Shown: positions 53,795 to 63,752, counted from the first letter of the stretch. The stretch: 64,000 nt of DNA from Trueperaceae bacterium (GCA_020354625.1 CP070651.1:1666679-1730678); one strand, 5' to 3'. A program made the numbers and translations. The notes: generated by a model from the sequence alone, not told the origin.

Positions 53795-53800
53795 ATCATA
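53795..53800 (-). promoter_or_regulatory. -10 box TATGAT of the nfeD-floA operon
   Basis: On the minus strand it predicts +1 about 3 bases ahead of the ATG at 53785, so nearly leaderless. Confidence 0.5.
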
Positions 53801-53811
53801 CCATGACACCT

Positions 53812-53845
53812 GGCCCCAATCCGAAAGACTTTGCAAGCTGGGGCC
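53812..53845. other. Inverted repeat between the MFS gene and nfeD
   Basis: GGCCCCA and TGGGGCC arms around 20 bases. No U-run on either strand; it may end MFS transcription weakly or flank the nfeD promoter. Confidence 0.35.
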
Positions 53846-53989
53846 CATCATAAGCTCGATGTGCGCCCGCACGCATCTGGTTCGCTGCCAAACTTGAGTA
53901 CTCCGCCATCTGTAATCATTCCTGTTGATGAAGGGCCGTGCTTCGAACCGAAATACAGAATCGATACTGTAAAAGACATGCGTGCCATC

Positions 53990-55792
53990 CTACTCGTTCG
54001 CGACGCTCATCTGCTGCTCAATCGTGCTCCTGAGGGGCAAAACCGGTACAAACCAGGTGATCGACCAGCCGATTACGACGACAGCGATGAGGTATCTGTA
54101 AATGGAGGTGATCGCCTCGTTGAAAGCCACGCGAATCGAGCCTTCAACCTCTTGTGTCACATGTTTTGCTTGTGATGTGAGCTGCTGTTTGAGCTCGCTC
54201 AAGAACCCTTCGGACGCTGCCTCGTTTCCGAGTACAGTATGCGCTCCAAGGCTGATTCTGCGGCGAGTCTCTTCTCGGAGAGGGGATTGAGCGAGAACGT
54301 TCTCGAGCGCTGCGGTATCTCCTGAACGGAAGGCCTCGGCGATGCCGTCGTACTGTTGGTCGAACATCTGAGAGATCTGTGCGCCGACACCCGCGCCTCC
54401 ACTAGCTGCGAAGTCTCGACCCGAGAAGCCAGCGATCTCTCCTAGGCCAGTCTGTCCGGTGGTTGCGAAGGACGCTGCCAGGCTGGTGGCTAGCACGGTT
54501 CCCATGATGGCGGCCCCGACGGTCCCACCGATCTGCCGGAAGAACTGTGATGAGCTGGTAGCCTGTCCCACCTTTCGCACGTCAACCGCATTTTGAATGG
54601 CGAGCGTGTAGAGCGGAAGCGAGGGACCGACTCCCAGACCGCAGATCACCATGTAGAGCGTAACTCGCCAGTAGCCGACGTCGACCGGCATGCTGGACAG
54701 AAGATACACGCCAACGAGCAGAATGGTTCCACCTACCAACATCAGCAGGCGGTAGCGGCCGATAAAGGAGACGAGTTGGCCAGAAACGATCGCGCCGAAT
54801 ACCATGCCGAGCGAGAGGGGGATGAGGCTCACCCCGGCGCGCGTCGCCGATACCCCCACCACGTTCACCATGAAAAGCGGCAAGAAAATAATGATCACCA
54901 TGAACGTAGCACCGAGAAAGAACACGGCGGCGTTGGCGATACTAAACACCGCGTTTCGGAAGAGGGAGAGGTCTAAAATGGGATTGAACGAGCGCAGAGA
55001 ACGCGTCACAAAGAGAAGTATGAAGATGAGCGCCGCAGTGAAAAGCGCAAGCGTCACGTTGCTCGCCCAGGGGTAGAGCGTCTTGTCGAGTTGGAGCGCC
55101 AAGATGAGCGGCACCAAGCCCAGAATGAGCAAACTCGCCGAGAGTAGATCTAAGGGCAGACGTTTATCGTCGGGCCTGAGCTGCGGCATCCTGGTAACGA
55201 TAAACCATATGGCAACCGCACCAAATGGCACATTTACGTAAAAGACCCAGCGCCACCCCTCGACGCCCGGAACAATGCCACTGCCATAGTCGGTAAGGAG
55301 GCCGCCGATCCACGGCCCGAGCACACTTGCCAAGCCGAACGTCGCCCCGACCAGGCCCTGGTAGCGGCCTCGAACGTTCGGCGGGTAGAGGTCTGCGATG
55401 ATGATGAATGCGAGCGAGAAAAGGCCTGCTCCCCCGATACCTTGGAGGGCGCGAAACACAATCAGTTGGTTCATGCCGTCCCCGAGAAGTGGCAGATGAC
55501 CAAACTCGCCGGCGATGCCACACAGGAACGACCCAGCCAAGAACAGGCTCACGGCCCAGAGTTCGATCGATTTGCGTGAATACATGTCCGCCAATTTCCC
55601 GTAGACGGGTACCAGGACCGTTGAAGCGAGCAGATACGAGGTCGCTACCCAGGCGAAGCGGTCGAGCCCCTTGAGATCCTCGACGATCTTGGGGAGCGCA
55701 GTCGATACGATCGTCTGGTCCAAAGCCCCGAGAAAGAGGGCCATGAGAATCCCGATCAAGGTGTAAATTTTGTCCCGCTGCGTGAGAGCCAT
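53990..55792 (-). CDS. MFS drug exporter, DHA2 (EmrB/QacA) family
   Basis: A 600-residue proton-driven exporter with about 14 membrane helices. Family motifs are FLGALDQTIVSTALPKIVEDL (FLGALDQTIVSTALP), the loop motif GKLADMYSRKSIELWAV (GKLADMYSRK), and VFRALQGIGGAGLFSLAF with motif C GLASVLGPWIGGLL. A long C-terminal loop of about 90 residues carries charged helices before the last segment. It exports drugs, dyes or other amphiphiles; no TetR/MarR regulator is adjacent. AGGAGG lies 3 bases before the ATG. Confidence 0.92.
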   Translation of the reverse strand: MALTQRDKIYTLIGILMALFLGALDQTIVSTALPKIVEDLKGLDRFAWVATSYLLASTVLVPVYGKLADMYSRKSIELWAVSLFLAGSFLCGIAGEFGHLPLLGDGMNQLIVFRALQGIGGAGLFSLAFIIIADLYPPNVRGRYQGLVGATFGLASVLGPWIGGLLTDYGSGIVPGVEGWRWVFYVNVPFGAVAIWFIVTRMPQLRPDDKRLPLDLLSASLLILGLVPLILALQLDKTLYPWASNVTLALFTAALIFILLFVTRSLRSFNPILDLSLFRNAVFSIANAAVFFLGATFMVIIIFLPLFMVNVVGVSATRAGVSLIPLSLGMVFGAIVSGQLVSFIGRYRLLMLVGGTILLVGVYLLSSMPVDVGYWRVTLYMVICGLGVGPSLPLYTLAIQNAVDVRKVGQATSSSQFFRQIGGTVGAAIMGTVLATSLAASFATTGQTGLGEIAGFSGRDFAASGGAGVGAQISQMFDQQYDGIAEAFRSGDTAALENVLAQSPLREETRRRISLGAHTVLGNEAASEGFLSELKQQLTSQAKHVTQEVEGSIRVAFNEAITSIYRYLIAVVVIGWSITWFVPVLPLRSTIEQQMSVANE

Positions 55793-56169
55793 TCCCCTCC
55801 TCGGCGTCGCCTACGGCCCCGTCGTCGCACGCGCCTCCACGATCACACGTGGTGCCACTAGCATCCTGCAACTATGACCGATAGCCGTCGATTCGAATGT
55901 AACCTGACTTTCTCAAGATTGAGGAGTCACCGCAGCGCGCGAACCACGGAAACTCCCCCGACATCGCGGCGTGCAGAGAGCCCTGTCCCCAGGTGGTTGG
56001 TATCGATCCTATCGAAGGTCGAACAGGAGGTGGAACCGATTCCCACAAGTGTCTGTTTGTGAACCCGTCGTGCGCTGTCAGACCTCCGCATGACCCATCG
56101 CGCACCATTAGCCTATTGAGTATTCCCCAACAGAGTCCATTGCCATGCCTTAGCCTGAACCTGGGACTG
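55793..56169. other. Gap without a confident gene
   Basis: About 380 bases between the divergent MFS gene and a small membrane-protein frame. An open frame runs through from 55993, but its first 59 codons look non-coding. No clear promoter pair was found. Confidence 0.4.
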
Positions 56170-56511
56170 TTGACCGTGTACCTGCTTCGGACGACCCTTT
56201 TGGTGCTCTCGATCGTTTTGCTCTTTGGGGGCATGTGGTTCGTGGTTCGTCACCGGAGTCTCATCACCAGCGCCACCACCGGCGACTTCTGCCCCTACCG
56301 GTGCATGGAAGATCCCCAGTGTATCGAGGCTCTCAATGCCGAGGAGCTCCTACACGAGCCCGATCAGTCGCTTTGCAACGGCATCTGTAGCGCTCTCAAG
56401 CGCATCGAAAGAGAGAGCGCGCTCGAGCGTGCACGCCTCGGTCTTGAGGAGCAACTACCTGTACACCCGTGCCTGGAACCCTTGAAGGCTCTACGCCTCT
56501 CGTCACGGTAG
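56170..56511 (+). CDS. Small single-pass membrane protein (hypothetical)
   Basis: A frame of about 113 residues beginning TVYLLRTTLLVLSIVLLFGGMW (a clear membrane helix: LLRTTLLVLSIVLLFGG) and continuing as a soluble, charged segment with five cysteines (FCPYRCMEDPQCIEAL, SLCNGICSALKRIE). The cysteine spacing could bind metal or form disulfides. The start is uncertain (TTG 56170 or GTG 56176) and there is no strong ribosome site. Not recognised; coding is supported by helix and amphipathic composition only. Confidence 0.5.
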   Translation: MTVYLLRTTLLVLSIVLLFGGMWFVVRHRSLITSATTGDFCPYRCMEDPQCIEALNAEELLHEPDQSLCNGICSALKRIERESALERARLGLEEQLPVHPCLEPLKALRLSSR

Positions 56512-56572
56512 AGCTGCGGTTGCACAAGCGTCTTGCACGATCCTCCAGTCTACCGAATGGCTTGCTGTTTTT

Positions 56573-56648
<76 letters not shown>

Positions 56649-56662
56649 AAGCGCAAAAAAGG

Positions 56663-56691
56663 AGTATACCAGCAATTGTGGAAGTTGCCAA
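56663..56691 (-). promoter_or_regulatory. Promoter of tRNA-Trp
   Basis: On the minus strand TTGGCA (56686-56691), 17 bases, TATACT (56663-56668). Predicted +1 is 8 bases before the mature 5' end. Confidence 0.8.
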
Positions 56692-56795
56692 GCCCAGCGT
56701 AGTAGTCGCCGGCCAGCTCACAAACACGGAGGGGACGCTATGCTATAAAATAGGAGTAGATAGCCTTTAGCCACGAGGCTCGGAGGGTGCAAGCT

Positions 56796-57194
56796 ATGGA
56801 CAGCGTAGTAGTTCAAAAAGACCAACTCACCGTTACCGATGCGGCGGCCGTTAAGGCCAGCGCGCTCCTGAAGTCCAACGGGAAAGAGCATGCCGCGATT
56901 CGCGTGTTCGTCAAATCGGGTGGGTGCAGCGGCTACAGTTACGGCATGGCGATCGATGAGCGCACCATCGATGGGGACCTCGAATTCGTAGACCGTGGCG
57001 TCAAGCTGGTCGTCGATCCGAGGAGTTGGCCGCTCCTGCAAGGGGCCGAGATCGACTACATCGAGAACATGATGGGTGGAGGCTTCAGCGTCAACAACCC
57101 CAACGCGACCAGCTCATGCGGCTGTGGTCACAGCTTCCGAACCGATGGCAGGCAGGCTCCTGATGGAGAGGGTTCGGTCGGCTGCGGTTCGTGA
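56796..57194 (+). CDS. Iron-sulfur cluster insertion protein, IscA/ErpA/SufA type
   Basis: A 132-residue A-type carrier delivering Fe-S clusters. It has [13 protein letters not shown], the first cysteine in [13 protein letters not shown], and the paired cysteines in [12 protein letters not shown]. The family usually ends there; this one carries about 20 extra residues ([17 protein letters not shown]) with one more cysteine. ATG 56796 has GGAGGG 8 bases upstream; GTG 56787 is an alternative. A TATAAA box near 56744 may be its promoter. Confidence 0.92.
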   Translation: MDSVVVQKDQLTVTDAAAVKASALLKSNGKEHAAIRVFVKSGGCSGYSYGMAIDERTIDGDLEFVDRGVKLVVDPRSWPLLQGAEIDYIENMMGGGFSVNNPNATSSCGCGHSFRTDGRQAPDGEGSVGCGS

Positions 57195-57311
57195 TTCACG
57201 CTTTTGGCTGCAACATGATGCGCCCCGAGGGGCGCTATTTCTTTTTGGCTTGGGGTTGAGGAAGTTCGAGCTAGCGGTGGTTTGGTGAAGCAGGGACGTA
57301 TGACGACATCG

Positions 57312-58787
57312 TTATCTGGGGCTGACAAAGGAGTGTCGTAACACAGGCTTCCGAGCCGCTGTGACCTCGTCGAGCCGTCTCACCGGTGTGCTGGTGGGTG
57401 CTTCTCGCAATAGCTCAGGATCGTTTCGGGCGTGCTCGAGCACTTCGGCGAGGATTTCTGCGTAGCGGTCGAGCGTCTCGAGCGACTCCGTTTCGGTCGG
57501 CTCGACCATCATCGCTTCTTTAACGACCAGTGGGAAGTAGACCGTCATGGGGTGTACTCCGTAGTCGAGCAGCGCCTTGGCGAGGTCTAGGGTTTTGAGT
57601 CCGGCTGGTGGTTGGGCCACGAACTCGTGCATACAGTGTCGGTCGAAGGCGGTTTTGAACCCGACCTCGGACATGCGAACCCTGAGATAGTTGGCGTTCA
57701 GCACCGCCATGGTGGCGACCTGCCGTAGCCCCTCTTTTCCGAGGGCCCGGATATACGTGTAGGCTCTTACCAAGTTGCCGAAATTACCATAGAAGCTACG
57801 CAAGCGGCCGATGGAGTTGGGCAGGTCGTCATCGAATCGGTACCCATGGTCCTCTTTGACGATGAGGGGTGTGGGGAGGAACGGTTTCAAGTGGGCTCTT
57901 ACGCCGACCGGTCCTGTGCCGGGTCCGCCGCCACCGTGAGGAGTGGTGAAGGTCTTGTGGAGGTTCAGATGCACCACGTCGAAGCCCATGTCTCCCGGTC
58001 TTGCACGTCCCACGATCGCATTGAGATTGGCGCCATCGTAGTAGAGCTGGGCCCCCACGTTGTGCGCCAGCCGGCTGATCTCGAGGATGTTTGTTTCGAA
58101 GAGACCCAGAGTGTTGGGATTGGTGAGCATGACAGCGGCCACTTCAGGACCCAATGCGCTCTCGAACGCCTCCAAGTCGACTTCGCCATCCGGGCCGGTC
58201 GGGACCTCCACAACGCTGTAGCCGACCATGGTGGCGGTGGCAGGGTTGGTGCCGTGGGCGCTGTCTGGGACGATCACCACCCGGCGCTGCTCAGCCTCGC
58301 CGTTCGCCTCGTGATACGCGCGGATCATCAAGATCCCAGCTAGTTCACCATGAGCGCCGGCAGCGGGTTGAAGGCTCACCGCATCGGTGCCCGTGAGTTC
58401 TTTAAGGTACTCCTGCAGGTTATAAAGGAGCTCGAGCGCCCCCTGGATCGCACTCGGATCCTGATAGGGATGCAGGTCTTGAAACAGCTTGGCCGCTTCC
58501 TCGTTGATCTTGGGATTGTACTTCATGGTGCAGCTGCCCAAGGGGTAGAAGTTTCCGTCGATGCTGAACTGCCGGTGCGCCAGCTGCGTGAAGTGCCGGA
58601 CCAGATCGAGCTCCGATACTTCCGGCAGGCGGGGAGGGGCCTCCCTCAGCTGACTCTCGCCGAGGAGTTCCGCTAGATCCTCGCCTTCCGTTCGAGGGGG
58701 ATACGCGGCACGGCGACCGGGACGCGAGCGGTCGAAAATCAAAGGGAATGTTTTGGCGGCCGCGAGCGACTCCGGATCTTTAATCAC
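57312..58787 (-). CDS. gcvPB: Glycine dehydrogenase (decarboxylating), subunit 2
   Basis: A 491-residue PLP subunit of the split P-protein. The PLP lysine lies in DVVHLNLHKTFTTPHGGGGPG, with VPDSAHGTNPATA upstream and LLDYGVHPMTVYFPLVVKEAMM near the end. Together with subunit 1 it decarboxylates glycine and loads aminomethyl onto GcvH. GTG 58787 overlaps the gcvPA stop by 8 bases. It is last in the gcvT-gcvH-gcvPA-gcvPB operon. Confidence 0.95.
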   Translation of the reverse strand: MIKDPESLAAAKTFPLIFDRSRPGRRAAYPPRTEGEDLAELLGESQLREAPPRLPEVSELDLVRHFTQLAHRQFSIDGNFYPLGSCTMKYNPKINEEAAKLFQDLHPYQDPSAIQGALELLYNLQEYLKELTGTDAVSLQPAAGAHGELAGILMIRAYHEANGEAEQRRVVIVPDSAHGTNPATATMVGYSVVEVPTGPDGEVDLEAFESALGPEVAAVMLTNPNTLGLFETNILEISRLAHNVGAQLYYDGANLNAIVGRARPGDMGFDVVHLNLHKTFTTPHGGGGPGTGPVGVRAHLKPFLPTPLIVKEDHGYRFDDDLPNSIGRLRSFYGNFGNLVRAYTYIRALGKEGLRQVATMAVLNANYLRVRMSEVGFKTAFDRHCMHEFVAQPPAGLKTLDLAKALLDYGVHPMTVYFPLVVKEAMMVEPTETESLETLDRYAEILAEVLEHARNDPELLREAPTSTPVRRLDEVTAARKPVLRHSFVSPR

Positions 58788-60105
58788 GTTCCACCTCGAG
58801 TTCCTTTACGGCGTCGACGAGCGCTTCGATGTCAGCGGCGGTCGTGAGTTCTGTGGCGGTGAGGGTCACCGCGTTTCCGAGCCCGTAGGATTCGGGAACC
58901 GGCACTCCCGCCTGAATCCCGTGTCGAAGCATCGCTTTTCTGAACTCGCCCGCCGTACCCGAAGTCTTCACGACAAACTCGTTGAAGAACGGTCGTCCTG
59001 ATAGAACATCGATGCCGGTATCTGCCAAGGCCTCAGCTAGTTTATGAGCGTTTCGGACGCTCCCGCTGGCCAAATCGGTTAGCCCGATAGGGCCTAATGC
59101 GGCCATATTCACGGTGGCCATGAGGGCTGCCAGTTGGTGATTCGAACAGATGTTCGACTTCGCTTTGCTGCGCCGAATGTGCTGCTCACGCGCTTGGAGC
59201 GTCAGGACGAAAGCCCGCTGCCCTTCTACATCGGTCGTCTGACCCACAAGGCGCCCTGGTAATTGGCGTAAGAGCGGCGTGTCGACTACCATGAAGCCGA
59301 AGCTCGGACCTCCGAGATTGGGTGGGTTTCCGAGCACTTGGCCGTCACCAACGGCGATATCAGCGCCATACGAACCTGGCGTTTTGAGGAGCGCCAACGA
59401 GAGTGGATCGACCACTGCGATAAAAAGTGCTCCCGCGGCGTGTGCTTCGCTGCAAAGTTCGGGCATAGCTTCTAGATATCCGAGGAAGTTCGGGTGTTGG
59501 GCAATCACACACGCGACGGAGTCGTCGACAACAGGTGTTGGCGTCGTGAGTTCTGCCAACTTCAGCGTGCGTATCGTTGCTCCGAGAGGCTGCACGTACG
59601 TGCGCAAAACCTCTCTGGCTTCCGGGTGCACTCCCTCGCTGACGATGACGTTGCTTCGGCGGGTATGCCTAAGCGCAAGTAGCGCCGCTTCCGCCACGGC
59701 GGTGGCGCCATCGTACATGCTCGCGTTCGAGATGGGGAGACCCGTAAGTTCCGACATCATCGTCTGGAACTCGAAGGTCGCCTGCAGGATCCCTTGGCTG
59801 ACCTCGGGCTGATAGGGGGTATAGGACGTAACAAACTCGCTCTGAAAAGCTAGATGTGGCGTCACAGAAGGGATAAAATGACGCCTAACACCGCCCCCCA
59901 GGAAGTTTGGGCCGCCGGACTTGTTCTTGGCGGCTAGCTCCTCGAGGTGCCCAAGAAGGCTTGTCTCGTCCATCCCTTCCGGCAGGTCGAAACTGTGGTC
60001 GCGAAGCACTGAGGGTACGGTGTCGAAAAGATCCTCTGGTGAGGATACTCCGATCGCCTGTAAGGCTTGTAGAATATCTTCGGGAGTATGGGGGAGGTAG
60101 TTCAA
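58780..60105 (-). CDS. gcvPA: Glycine dehydrogenase (decarboxylating), subunit 1
   Basis: A 441-residue partner of GcvPB without the PLP lysine. It has [18 protein letters not shown] at the start, [32 protein letters not shown] and [16 protein letters not shown], all typical. It starts with TTG at 60105, overlapping the gcvH stop by 4 bases, with GAGGAGG 4 bases before it. The split P-protein is usual in Firmicutes and Deinococcus-Thermus. Confidence 0.94.
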   Translation of the reverse strand: MNYLPHTPEDILQALQAIGVSSPEDLFDTVPSVLRDHSFDLPEGMDETSLLGHLEELAAKNKSGGPNFLGGGVRRHFIPSVTPHLAFQSEFVTSYTPYQPEVSQGILQATFEFQTMMSELTGLPISNASMYDGATAVAEAALLALRHTRRSNVIVSEGVHPEAREVLRTYVQPLGATIRTLKLAELTTPTPVVDDSVACVIAQHPNFLGYLEAMPELCSEAHAAGALFIAVVDPLSLALLKTPGSYGADIAVGDGQVLGNPPNLGGPSFGFMVVDTPLLRQLPGRLVGQTTDVEGQRAFVLTLQAREQHIRRSKAKSNICSNHQLAALMATVNMAALGPIGLTDLASGSVRNAHKLAEALADTGIDVLSGRPFFNEFVVKTSGTAGEFRKAMLRHGIQAGVPVPESYGLGNAVTLTATELTTAADIEALVDAVKELEVERD

Positions 60106-60494
60106 GCGTCCTCCTCTTGAACCACAGCGAGATACCCATCAGCGTCGAGAAGGTCGGTCAGTTCCGCTGGCGTCGAAAGCCGCACCTTGAAGATCCAGCC
60201 GTCTCGGTAGGGGGATTCGTTGATCTGCTCCGGTGTGTCGATGAGTCCATCATTCACCGCAGTGATCTCGCCACTCACGGGCGTGTAGATGTCGGACGCT
60301 GTCTTGACCGATTCCACCACGGCGACCGGATCGCCGGCCGATACCGGATCGCCGACTTCTGGTAGTTCCACGAAGACTACGTCGCCGAGCTGATCTTGGG
60401 CATAATCGGTAATACCGATGGTGACGATATCGGCATCTGTGGCCTGTGCCCATTCGTGGGTATTCGTATACTTGAGGTGGTTCGGTGTCTCCAT
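60102..60494 (-). CDS. gcvH: Glycine cleavage system H protein
   Basis: A 130-residue lipoyl carrier. It has [34 protein letters not shown], and the lipoylated lysine in [19 protein letters not shown]. It shuttles aminomethyl between P and T proteins. ATG 60494 follows AGAGGGAG. A lipoyl ligase is not in the window. Confidence 0.96.
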   Translation of the reverse strand: METPNHLKYTNTHEWAQATDADIVTIGITDYAQDQLGDVVFVELPEVGDPVSAGDPVAVVESVKTASDIYTPVSGEITAVNDGLIDTPEQINESPYRDGWIFKVRLSTPAELTDLLDADGYLAVVQEEDA

Positions 60495-60533
60495 AGCTCA
60501 CTCCCTCTTTCGAGCGTACCCAGCATAGTCGAA

Positions 60534-61592
60534 CTACTGTTTGAAAAACGGGGGCGGGGTGACAGTTGCCGGTACCTTGAGCCCACGAATTTCGATCGCA
60601 AGCGCGGTTCCCTCGATCGCGAGTTCCGTGAGAAGCCACCCCAAGGCGATACTCTCCCGGGTTAACGGTGAGATTGTGCCTGAGGTTACTTCCCCGACAA
60701 CCTTCTGCCCACTGAAAACTCTGTACCCTTGTCGGGCGATGCCACGCTGTGCCAGCTTCAACCCGATAAGCTGGTGAGAGCAAGGCCTTCCCCACATCGC
60801 TTCGCGCCCATAGAACGGTTTGTCTTTGACGACCCAGCGATAGGGGGTACAGAGCGGATTGGTGGTGGCGGTAAGCTCCTTGCCGAACAGCGCGAAACCA
60901 GCCTCCAAGCGGAGGGTGTCTCTGGCCCCCAAGCCGCAAGGGGTCGCACCGGCACCGACGAGGATATCCCAAACATAGCCTGCATCCGTGGGGTGGCAAA
61001 AGATTTCAAAGCCGTCCTCTCCGGTGTAACCCGTGCGTGTCAGTTTTACGGGGCATCCGGAGATTTCCGTCGCTGTGCTCCGGTTTTTTCGTAACGTGGT
61101 GAGCTCAGCACCCACGTGCCGGCCGAGCAGCAGGGCACTCCCCGGTCCCTGAAGAGCGAGGAGAGACCAGGTCGACGTCTCATCGACCAGATGGCAATCG
61201 AAGGAACCGATCAAGGTTTTGAGGTGCTCGCTGACTGTCGCCGTATTGCCGGCATTGCACACCATCAAGTAGGCATCGTCTTCTTCACGATAGAGGTAGA
61301 TGTCGTCGACGAGTCCGCCCGAACCGTTCGGGATCATGCTGTACTGTGCACGTCCCAGCCGTAACTTCGCTGGGTCGTTGAGCGTCGCAAACTGCAAGAA
61401 ACGCGTCGCGTCCGGCCCGAGGATGCGCAGCTCTCCCATGTGGCTCACATCGAAGATGCCCACGTCTGTTCGCACGGCCACGTGCTCTTGATTGATTCCG
61501 GTTGGGTATTGGAGCGGCATTTCCCAACCCGAGAACTCCATCATGCGCGCCCCAAGATCGAGGTGTTGCTGGTAAAGAGCGGTACGTTGCAT
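60534..61592 (-). CDS. gcvT: Aminomethyltransferase (glycine cleavage T protein)
   Basis: A 352-residue THF-dependent enzyme releasing ammonia and methylene-THF. It has FSGWEMPLQYPTGINQEHVAVR, the GIFDVSHMGE motif, LTRTGYTGEDGFEIF and LGARDTLRLEAGFALFG. The ATG at 61592 is preferred: a TATGTT box ends 14 bases before it and overlaps the codons of the other ATG at 61610. It heads the gcv operon; gcvL is absent here. No glycine riboswitch was seen upstream. Confidence 0.94.
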   Translation of the reverse strand: MQRTALYQQHLDLGARMMEFSGWEMPLQYPTGINQEHVAVRTDVGIFDVSHMGELRILGPDATRFLQFATLNDPAKLRLGRAQYSMIPNGSGGLVDDIYLYREEDDAYLMVCNAGNTATVSEHLKTLIGSFDCHLVDETSTWSLLALQGPGSALLLGRHVGAELTTLRKNRSTATEISGCPVKLTRTGYTGEDGFEIFCHPTDAGYVWDILVGAGATPCGLGARDTLRLEAGFALFGKELTATTNPLCTPYRWVVKDKPFYGREAMWGRPCSHQLIGLKLAQRGIARQGYRVFSGQKVVGEVTSGTISPLTRESIALGWLLTELAIEGTALAIEIRGLKVPATVTPPPFFKQ

Positions 61593-61605
61593 TCGACCCG
61601 ACTCT

Positions 61606-61639
61606 AACATAGTGACGGGCCTATAAGGAATGCCCTTAT
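61606..61639 (-). promoter_or_regulatory. Candidate gcv promoter with upstream inverted repeat
   Basis: TATGTT (61606-61611) on the minus strand predicts +1 near 61599, giving a 7-base leader. An inverted repeat ATAAGG-N5-CCTTAT (61623-61639) lies at about the -35 position and may be an operator. Confidence 0.4.
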
Positions 61640-61674
61640 GACCGTTAGGTTGATGGTGGGTTAGTCCATTGAAT

Positions 61675-61704
61675 CGAGTCCCCTCGCAATTGCGAGGGGA
61701 CTCG
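61675..61704. terminator. 30-base perfect palindrome after mglA
   Basis: CGAGTCCCCTCGCAA followed by its exact complement, giving a 13-bp stem with a short AATT-type loop. On the plus strand GGGATTTTA follows. It sits 66 bases past the mglA stop and upstream of the gcv operon, so it most likely ends mglBA transcription. Confidence 0.65.
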
Positions 61705-61770
61705 GGATTTTACGCCGTCAGGACTTTGATTCTCTTCTCCCGCAGCGCGTACCTGTGGGCCGAGGCTGTT

Positions 61771-62361
61771 CTAGGCCCGTTGTTGGACGCGCTCGAGCAC
61801 GAGCTTGGATACGGCGCGCAGGGGTTCGAAGACACCCTTGAACTCCGAGGCGACCGCCTCGAACATCTCGACCGAGTTCTTGGGGTCGAGTACCTGTTTG
61901 ATCATCGGCACCGGCAAGGCGTCGGGTAGATCTCGTTTATTGAGCTGGATTACGTAAGGGATCTCACTCAACTTCAAGTTGTACTCGGTCAGGTTGTCGC
62001 GCAAGTTGCGCAGCGACTCGGCATTGGCCCGCAGGCGATTGGGGGCGGAATCGGCAACGAAGACGATGCCATCGACCCCTCGGAGAATCAACTTGCGGCT
62101 CGAATTGTAAAAGACCTGCCCGGGCACTGTGTAGAGATGGAAGCGCGTCTTGAAACCGTTGACCTTTCCGAGGTCGAGTGGGAGGAAGTCGAAAAAGAGC
62201 GTACGCTCGTCCTCGGTCGCGAGGCTGACCATCTCCCCCTTGGATTCACCTGGCACCTGATCATAGATTCTCTTTAAGTTGGTGGTTTTCCCAGAAAGCC
62301 CAGGTCCGTAATAGACGATTTTAAAATTGATCTCTTTAGCGGAGAAGTTGATTGTGCTCAT
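61771..62361 (-). CDS. mglA: MglA-type Ras-like GTPase
   Basis: A 196-residue small GTPase. P-loop [15 protein letters not shown], switch region with [26 protein letters not shown] (the family has GQV in place of Ras GQE) and [10 protein letters not shown]. In Myxococcus MglA sets cell polarity; a Thermus MglA serves as its structural model. Its ATG overlaps the mglB stop (TAATG), so it is made together with its GAP. Confidence 0.94.
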   Translation of the reverse strand: MSTINFSAKEINFKIVYYGPGLSGKTTNLKRIYDQVPGESKGEMVSLATEDERTLFFDFLPLDLGKVNGFKTRFHLYTVPGQVFYNSSRKLILRGVDGIVFVADSAPNRLRANAESLRNLRDNLTEYNLKLSEIPYVIQLNKRDLPDALPVPMIKQVLDPKNSVEMFEAVASEFKGVFEPLRAVSKLVLERVQQRA

Positions 62362-62858
62362 TACTCACCCGACCCAAAAAGTCCGTCGAGCAAGGCCTCG
62401 GTCGAATCGCTCCAATTCTGGTCGAACTCGACTTGTGGTACTTCGTCGGTCGATTCGCTCAAGACCTGTTTGATGTGGTCTACGGCTTTTCTGGTAAAGA
62501 GCTTTACGCGCCCCAAGGCGGCTGATGAATCGAATACGGTCACGAGAAGCGCTTTTTCGCCGATCTCTTCGACATACGTTCCGACTTCGTTGCCCTGCTG
62601 TACCATCTCCTTGAAGCCCGGCTCTCCAAATAGTTTGGCTATGGCCGTGTTGGCTGAGTAGTTGGAGGCGATGAGGGTGGCGAGTGAGTCGAGGGAGGGG
62701 GGTTTGGGAGCCCAGAGAGCCCGGCTGTGCATCAGCACGAATCCTTTGAGATCGATGATGATCGTGTAGCGGGCGTGGCTCTTGGTCAGCAGGTCGTTCA
62801 ATAAGGCATCGACCTTGGTAAATGTTTCCCCGTACAGGTCTAAAGACGGCTCCAACAT
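62361..62858 (-). CDS. mglB: Roadblock/LC7 protein, MglB-type GAP
   Basis: A 165-residue Roadblock/LC7 protein, the activator of MglA GTP hydrolysis. It has the core [44 protein letters not shown] and [20 protein letters not shown] (quoted in parts), then an acidic C-terminal tail. ATG 62858 is the family start and follows a TATATT box by 7 bases; the frame to 63131 is unlikely. It is coupled to mglA. Confidence 0.9.
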   Translation of the reverse strand: MLEPSLDLYGETFTKVDALLNDLLTKSHARYTIIIDLKGFVLMHSRALWAPKPPSLDSLATLIASNYSANTAIAKLFGEPGFKEMVQQGNEVGTYVEEIGEKALLVTVFDSSAALGRVKLFTRKAVDHIKQVLSESTDEVPQVEFDQNWSDSTEALLDGLFGSGE

Positions 62859-62865
62859 AGGTTGC

Positions 62866-62871
62866 AATATA
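62866..62871 (-). promoter_or_regulatory. -10 box TATATT of mglBA (leaderless)
   Basis: On the minus strand +1 falls one base before the mglB ATG. Confidence 0.55.
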
Positions 62872-63059
62872 GCACCAGAGTTCGAGTTCTGGACGTCAAA
62901 GATCACACTTCCCATGAAGATCTGGCTTTCAACGATGGCTATCTCTGCTCGACCTTGAGAGGTGACGGCTGAGTAGCTCACAGATGTAGTCCGCCGGATG
63001 GGTGTCTTGAGGCGCGTCATCGGCACCACATGTGATGTCGGGGTTTTATGGGAGCGAGG

Positions 63060-63566
63060 ATGAAGATAGGGGAGACATTCTTGCCGCGTGACTACCGCGT
63101 ACTGTGGCCCGAGGTTTGTGTGGTACCTCATGTCGGCAAACTCGAGAACCCCCTGGTCTTCTGGCCCCGTTCGTCGACAGCGTACGGCTTTGAAAATCGA
63201 TCTGGAGACGTCGTTATTGACGAGAGGGGACTTTTGCCCCTCCTACAAATTGGTCGTTTTTCCTACACTGTGTTTGAGGAAGGCAGTGAAGCACTGAACC
63301 GGAACTGGTCTAAAGTGCGTTCTGCCCATTATGGAACATCAGGGATCGGCCCTGGAGCTTTCCTCCTCGGAGGTAGTATGGCGAGCTACCAAGAGTACTC
63401 TTACCTTATTCCCCGCGTTCAAAGCTGGGATCTACGTGACCTGACCGACTTGCTTACTGAGATTCGCAACGATCAAGATCTCGCTGATATCGACCGCAAG
63501 GCTTTGATCGATCGGGTAGAAGAGCTGATCTGGCAGCGTGCTCAGAGTGAATACGGCGCTGGTTGA
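63060..63566 (+). CDS. Conserved-looking protein of unknown function
   Basis: A 168-residue, soluble-looking protein. Its N-terminal half is beta-rich and aromatic (FLPRDYRVLWPEVCVVPHVG, AYGFENRSGDVVIDERGLLP), the middle holds GTSGIGPGAFLLGGSMASYQEY, and the C-terminus is a charged helix pair (LTDLLTEIRNDQDLADID, RVEELIWQRAQ). ATG 63060 has GGGAG 5 bases upstream. I do not recognise the family. It is divergent from mglBA, so a link with that GTPase module is possible. Confidence 0.7.
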   Translation: MKIGETFLPRDYRVLWPEVCVVPHVGKLENPLVFWPRSSTAYGFENRSGDVVIDERGLLPLLQIGRFSYTVFEEGSEALNRNWSKVRSAHYGTSGIGPGAFLLGGSMASYQEYSYLIPRVQSWDLRDLTDLLTEIRNDQDLADIDRKALIDRVEELIWQRAQSEYGAG

Positions 63567-63722
63567 ACTCCTGTCTTCCTTGATTCATCGGAGCACGAAA
63601 AGGTAACGCTGAGGCTCGGCAGCGTGTTGGCGGTTTTCCGAACCTTGTTCGTACGTCTAGGCGGGATCTCTGCGAGTCTTTCGCTTTGCACGAAGTTTGG
63701 TCGGTTGCGGCCCTGTTTGCGC

Positions 63723-63752
63723 TTGTACTGGGTATTTTTGTTGGGGTATACT
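63723..63752 (+). promoter_or_regulatory. Candidate promoter of tRNA-Met
   Basis: TTGTAC (63723-63728), 18 bases, TATACT (63747-63752). Predicted +1 is near 63759, about 59 bases before the tRNA. Confidence 0.6.

Noticed and set aside
61593..61700. A glycine riboswitch ahead of gcvT
   Set aside because: The predicted leader is only about 7 bases long and no tandem aptamer-like structure lies upstream.
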